A stretch of 64,000 nt of DNA, from NCBI RefSeq assembly GCF_006494815.1, contig NZ_CP041091.1, positions 3,052,501 through 3,116,500 on the forward strand, read 5' to 3'. The notes under the pieces were generated by a model, which saw nothing but the letters and a program-made list of their open reading frames with translations, ran no database searches and was not told where the DNA came from. Both the position numbers and the translations under genes were made by a program. Positions 63,442 through 64,000 of this stretch are shown one piece after another. The stretch is from Nocardioides sambongensis. Lineage in GTDB: Bacteria; Actinomycetota; Actinomycetes; Propionibacteriales; Nocardioidaceae. Numbering within the stretch: position 1 is the stretch's first letter; each line of letters starts with the position of its first letter.

Positions 63442-64000
63442 ATGGGAGCAGAGACCGGACGGATCACCACCGACATCCCCGCGCGGCTGGACCGGCTGCC
63501 GTGGGCCCGGTGGCACTGGCTGATCGTCGTCGGACTCGGCACCGTCTGGATCCTCGACGGCCTCGAGGTGACCATCGTCGGGTCGCTCTCCGCGGCGTTG
63601 AAGGACCCGGACACCGGCCTGGGTCTCAGCAGCTCCGACGTCGGCCTCGCCGGCGCGATCTACGTCGCCGGCGCCTGCCTCGGTGCGCTCTTCTTCGGCC
63701 AGCTGACCGACCGGTTCGGCCGCAAGCGACTCTTCCTGGTGACGCTGGTCGTCTACACCGTGGCCACGGTGCTCACCGCGTTCGCTCCCGCCGCCTGGTG
63801 GTACTTCGGCGCCCGGTTCCTGACCGGTTTCGGCATCGGCGGTGAGTACGCCGCGATCAACTCCGCGATCGACGAGCTGATCCCGGCCTCCCACCGCGGC
63901 CGGGTGGACGTGGTGATCAACGGCTCCTACTGGCTCGGGGCGGCCGGTGGTGCGCTGCTGACCATCCCGCTGCTGGACCCGACACTGATCCCCGCGGAGT
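63442..64000 (+). CDS. MFS transporter (sugar/aromatic-acid type), N-terminal part
   Basis: 186 codons run off the right edge. It starts with a cytosolic stretch (RLDRLPWARWHWLIVVGLGT) and shows DGLEVTIVGSLSAALKD, the motif A-like GQLTDRFGRKRLFLV, and RFLTGFGIGGEYAAINSAID, typical of the metabolite:H+ symporter (MhpT/AAHS-like or sugar) MFS group. No RBS beyond a weak GGATC. Substrate unknown. Confidence 0.88.
   Translation, partial: MGAETGRITTDIPARLDRLPWARWHWLIVVGLGTVWILDGLEVTIVGSLSAALKDPDTGLGLSSSDVGLAGAIYVAGACLGALFFGQLTDRFGRKRLFLVTLVVYTVATVLTAFAPAAWWYFGARFLTGFGIGGEYAAINSAIDELIPASHRGRVDVVINGSYWLGAAGGALLTIPLLDPTLIPAE

Noticed and set aside
1..64000. tRNA or rRNA genes, prophage or integrative element
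   Set aside because: No cloverleaf-like or rRNA sequence was seen in the short intergenic gaps, and no integrase, phage structural or conjugation genes are present beyond the single IS.

Overview
This is a 64 kb piece of a very G+C-rich actinobacterial chromosome. The gene content suggests Nocardioides or a close relative in the Nocardioidaceae: F420-type enzymes (a deazaflavin-dependent nitroreductase homologue and two LLM-class oxidoreductases), a SigF-family sigma factor, a DUF222/HNH (13E12-type) endonuclease, an LPXTG surface protein, many CoA-dependent catabolic genes, frequent GTG starts and ATGA/GTGA gene overlaps. The taxon is an inference from gene content. I see no rRNA, tRNA, CRISPR array, prophage or replication origin. 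No gene-free stretch reaches 300 bp.

Layout. 1-4.2 kb: an acyl-CoA catabolic operon (DUF35-like protein, acyl-CoA synthetase, SDR, enoyl-CoA hydratase) divergent from a TetR regulator. 4.3-6.4 kb: menB, a Ddn-family protein and an ACT-domain protein. 6.5-15.2 kb: recC-recB-recD, with four 22-bp tandem repeats behind recD. 15.2-19.1 kb: small membrane and SnoaL-like proteins, a TauE/SafE permease and a membrane adenylate cyclase. 19.1-29.0 kb: a ~2360-residue LPXTG surface protein behind a structured leader, and a large ATPase-LuxR regulator. 29.1-31.2 kb: MarR, a GlsB-like protein and a complete IS481-family element with a 6-bp target duplication. 31.2-36.6 kb: a valine/isobutyrate operon (mmsA, acyl-CoA dehydrogenase, HIBYL-CoA hydrolase, mmsB, echA). 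36.8-44.0 kb: SDRs, luciferase-like oxidoreductases, an EthD-like protein and a DHA2 exporter with a C-terminal winged-helix-like domain. 44.1-50.8 kb: two tandem LuxR response regulators of equal length, a SigF-family sigma factor, a methyltransferase, a heme-oxygenase-like diiron protein coupled to a CDGSH protein, a glycosyltransferase and a FUSC transporter. 50.8-54.5 kb: a pcaF-pcaI-pcaJ type operon with a divergent LysR. 54.5-59.7 kb: tandem Usp protein behind a DevR/DosR-like palindrome, a secreted subtilase, and an aldolase/acetaldehyde dehydrogenase pair with a divergent IclR. 59.7-64.0 kb: an ABC exporter, an HNH endonuclease behind a perfect LexA (SOS) box, and the start of an MFS transporter.

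Two cross-cutting points. First, six otherwise intact genes (tetR, recB, mmsB, mmsA, an LLM oxidoreductase, a LuxR regulator) are each broken by the apparent loss of one base inside a G or C run. That pattern looks like systematic indel error in the assembly rather than six mutations, so these are annotated as coding genes with a frame break. Second, the least explained part is the 44-50.8 kb region, where a SigF-type sigma factor and receiver-degenerate regulators sit beside a diiron oxygenase-like/CDGSH pair, a methyltransferase and a glycosyltransferase. Two GGGTAC elements, resembling the SigF -10 sequence, face outward from the divergent promoter region there. It is my best candidate for an uncharacterised stress-linked redox or metabolite system.
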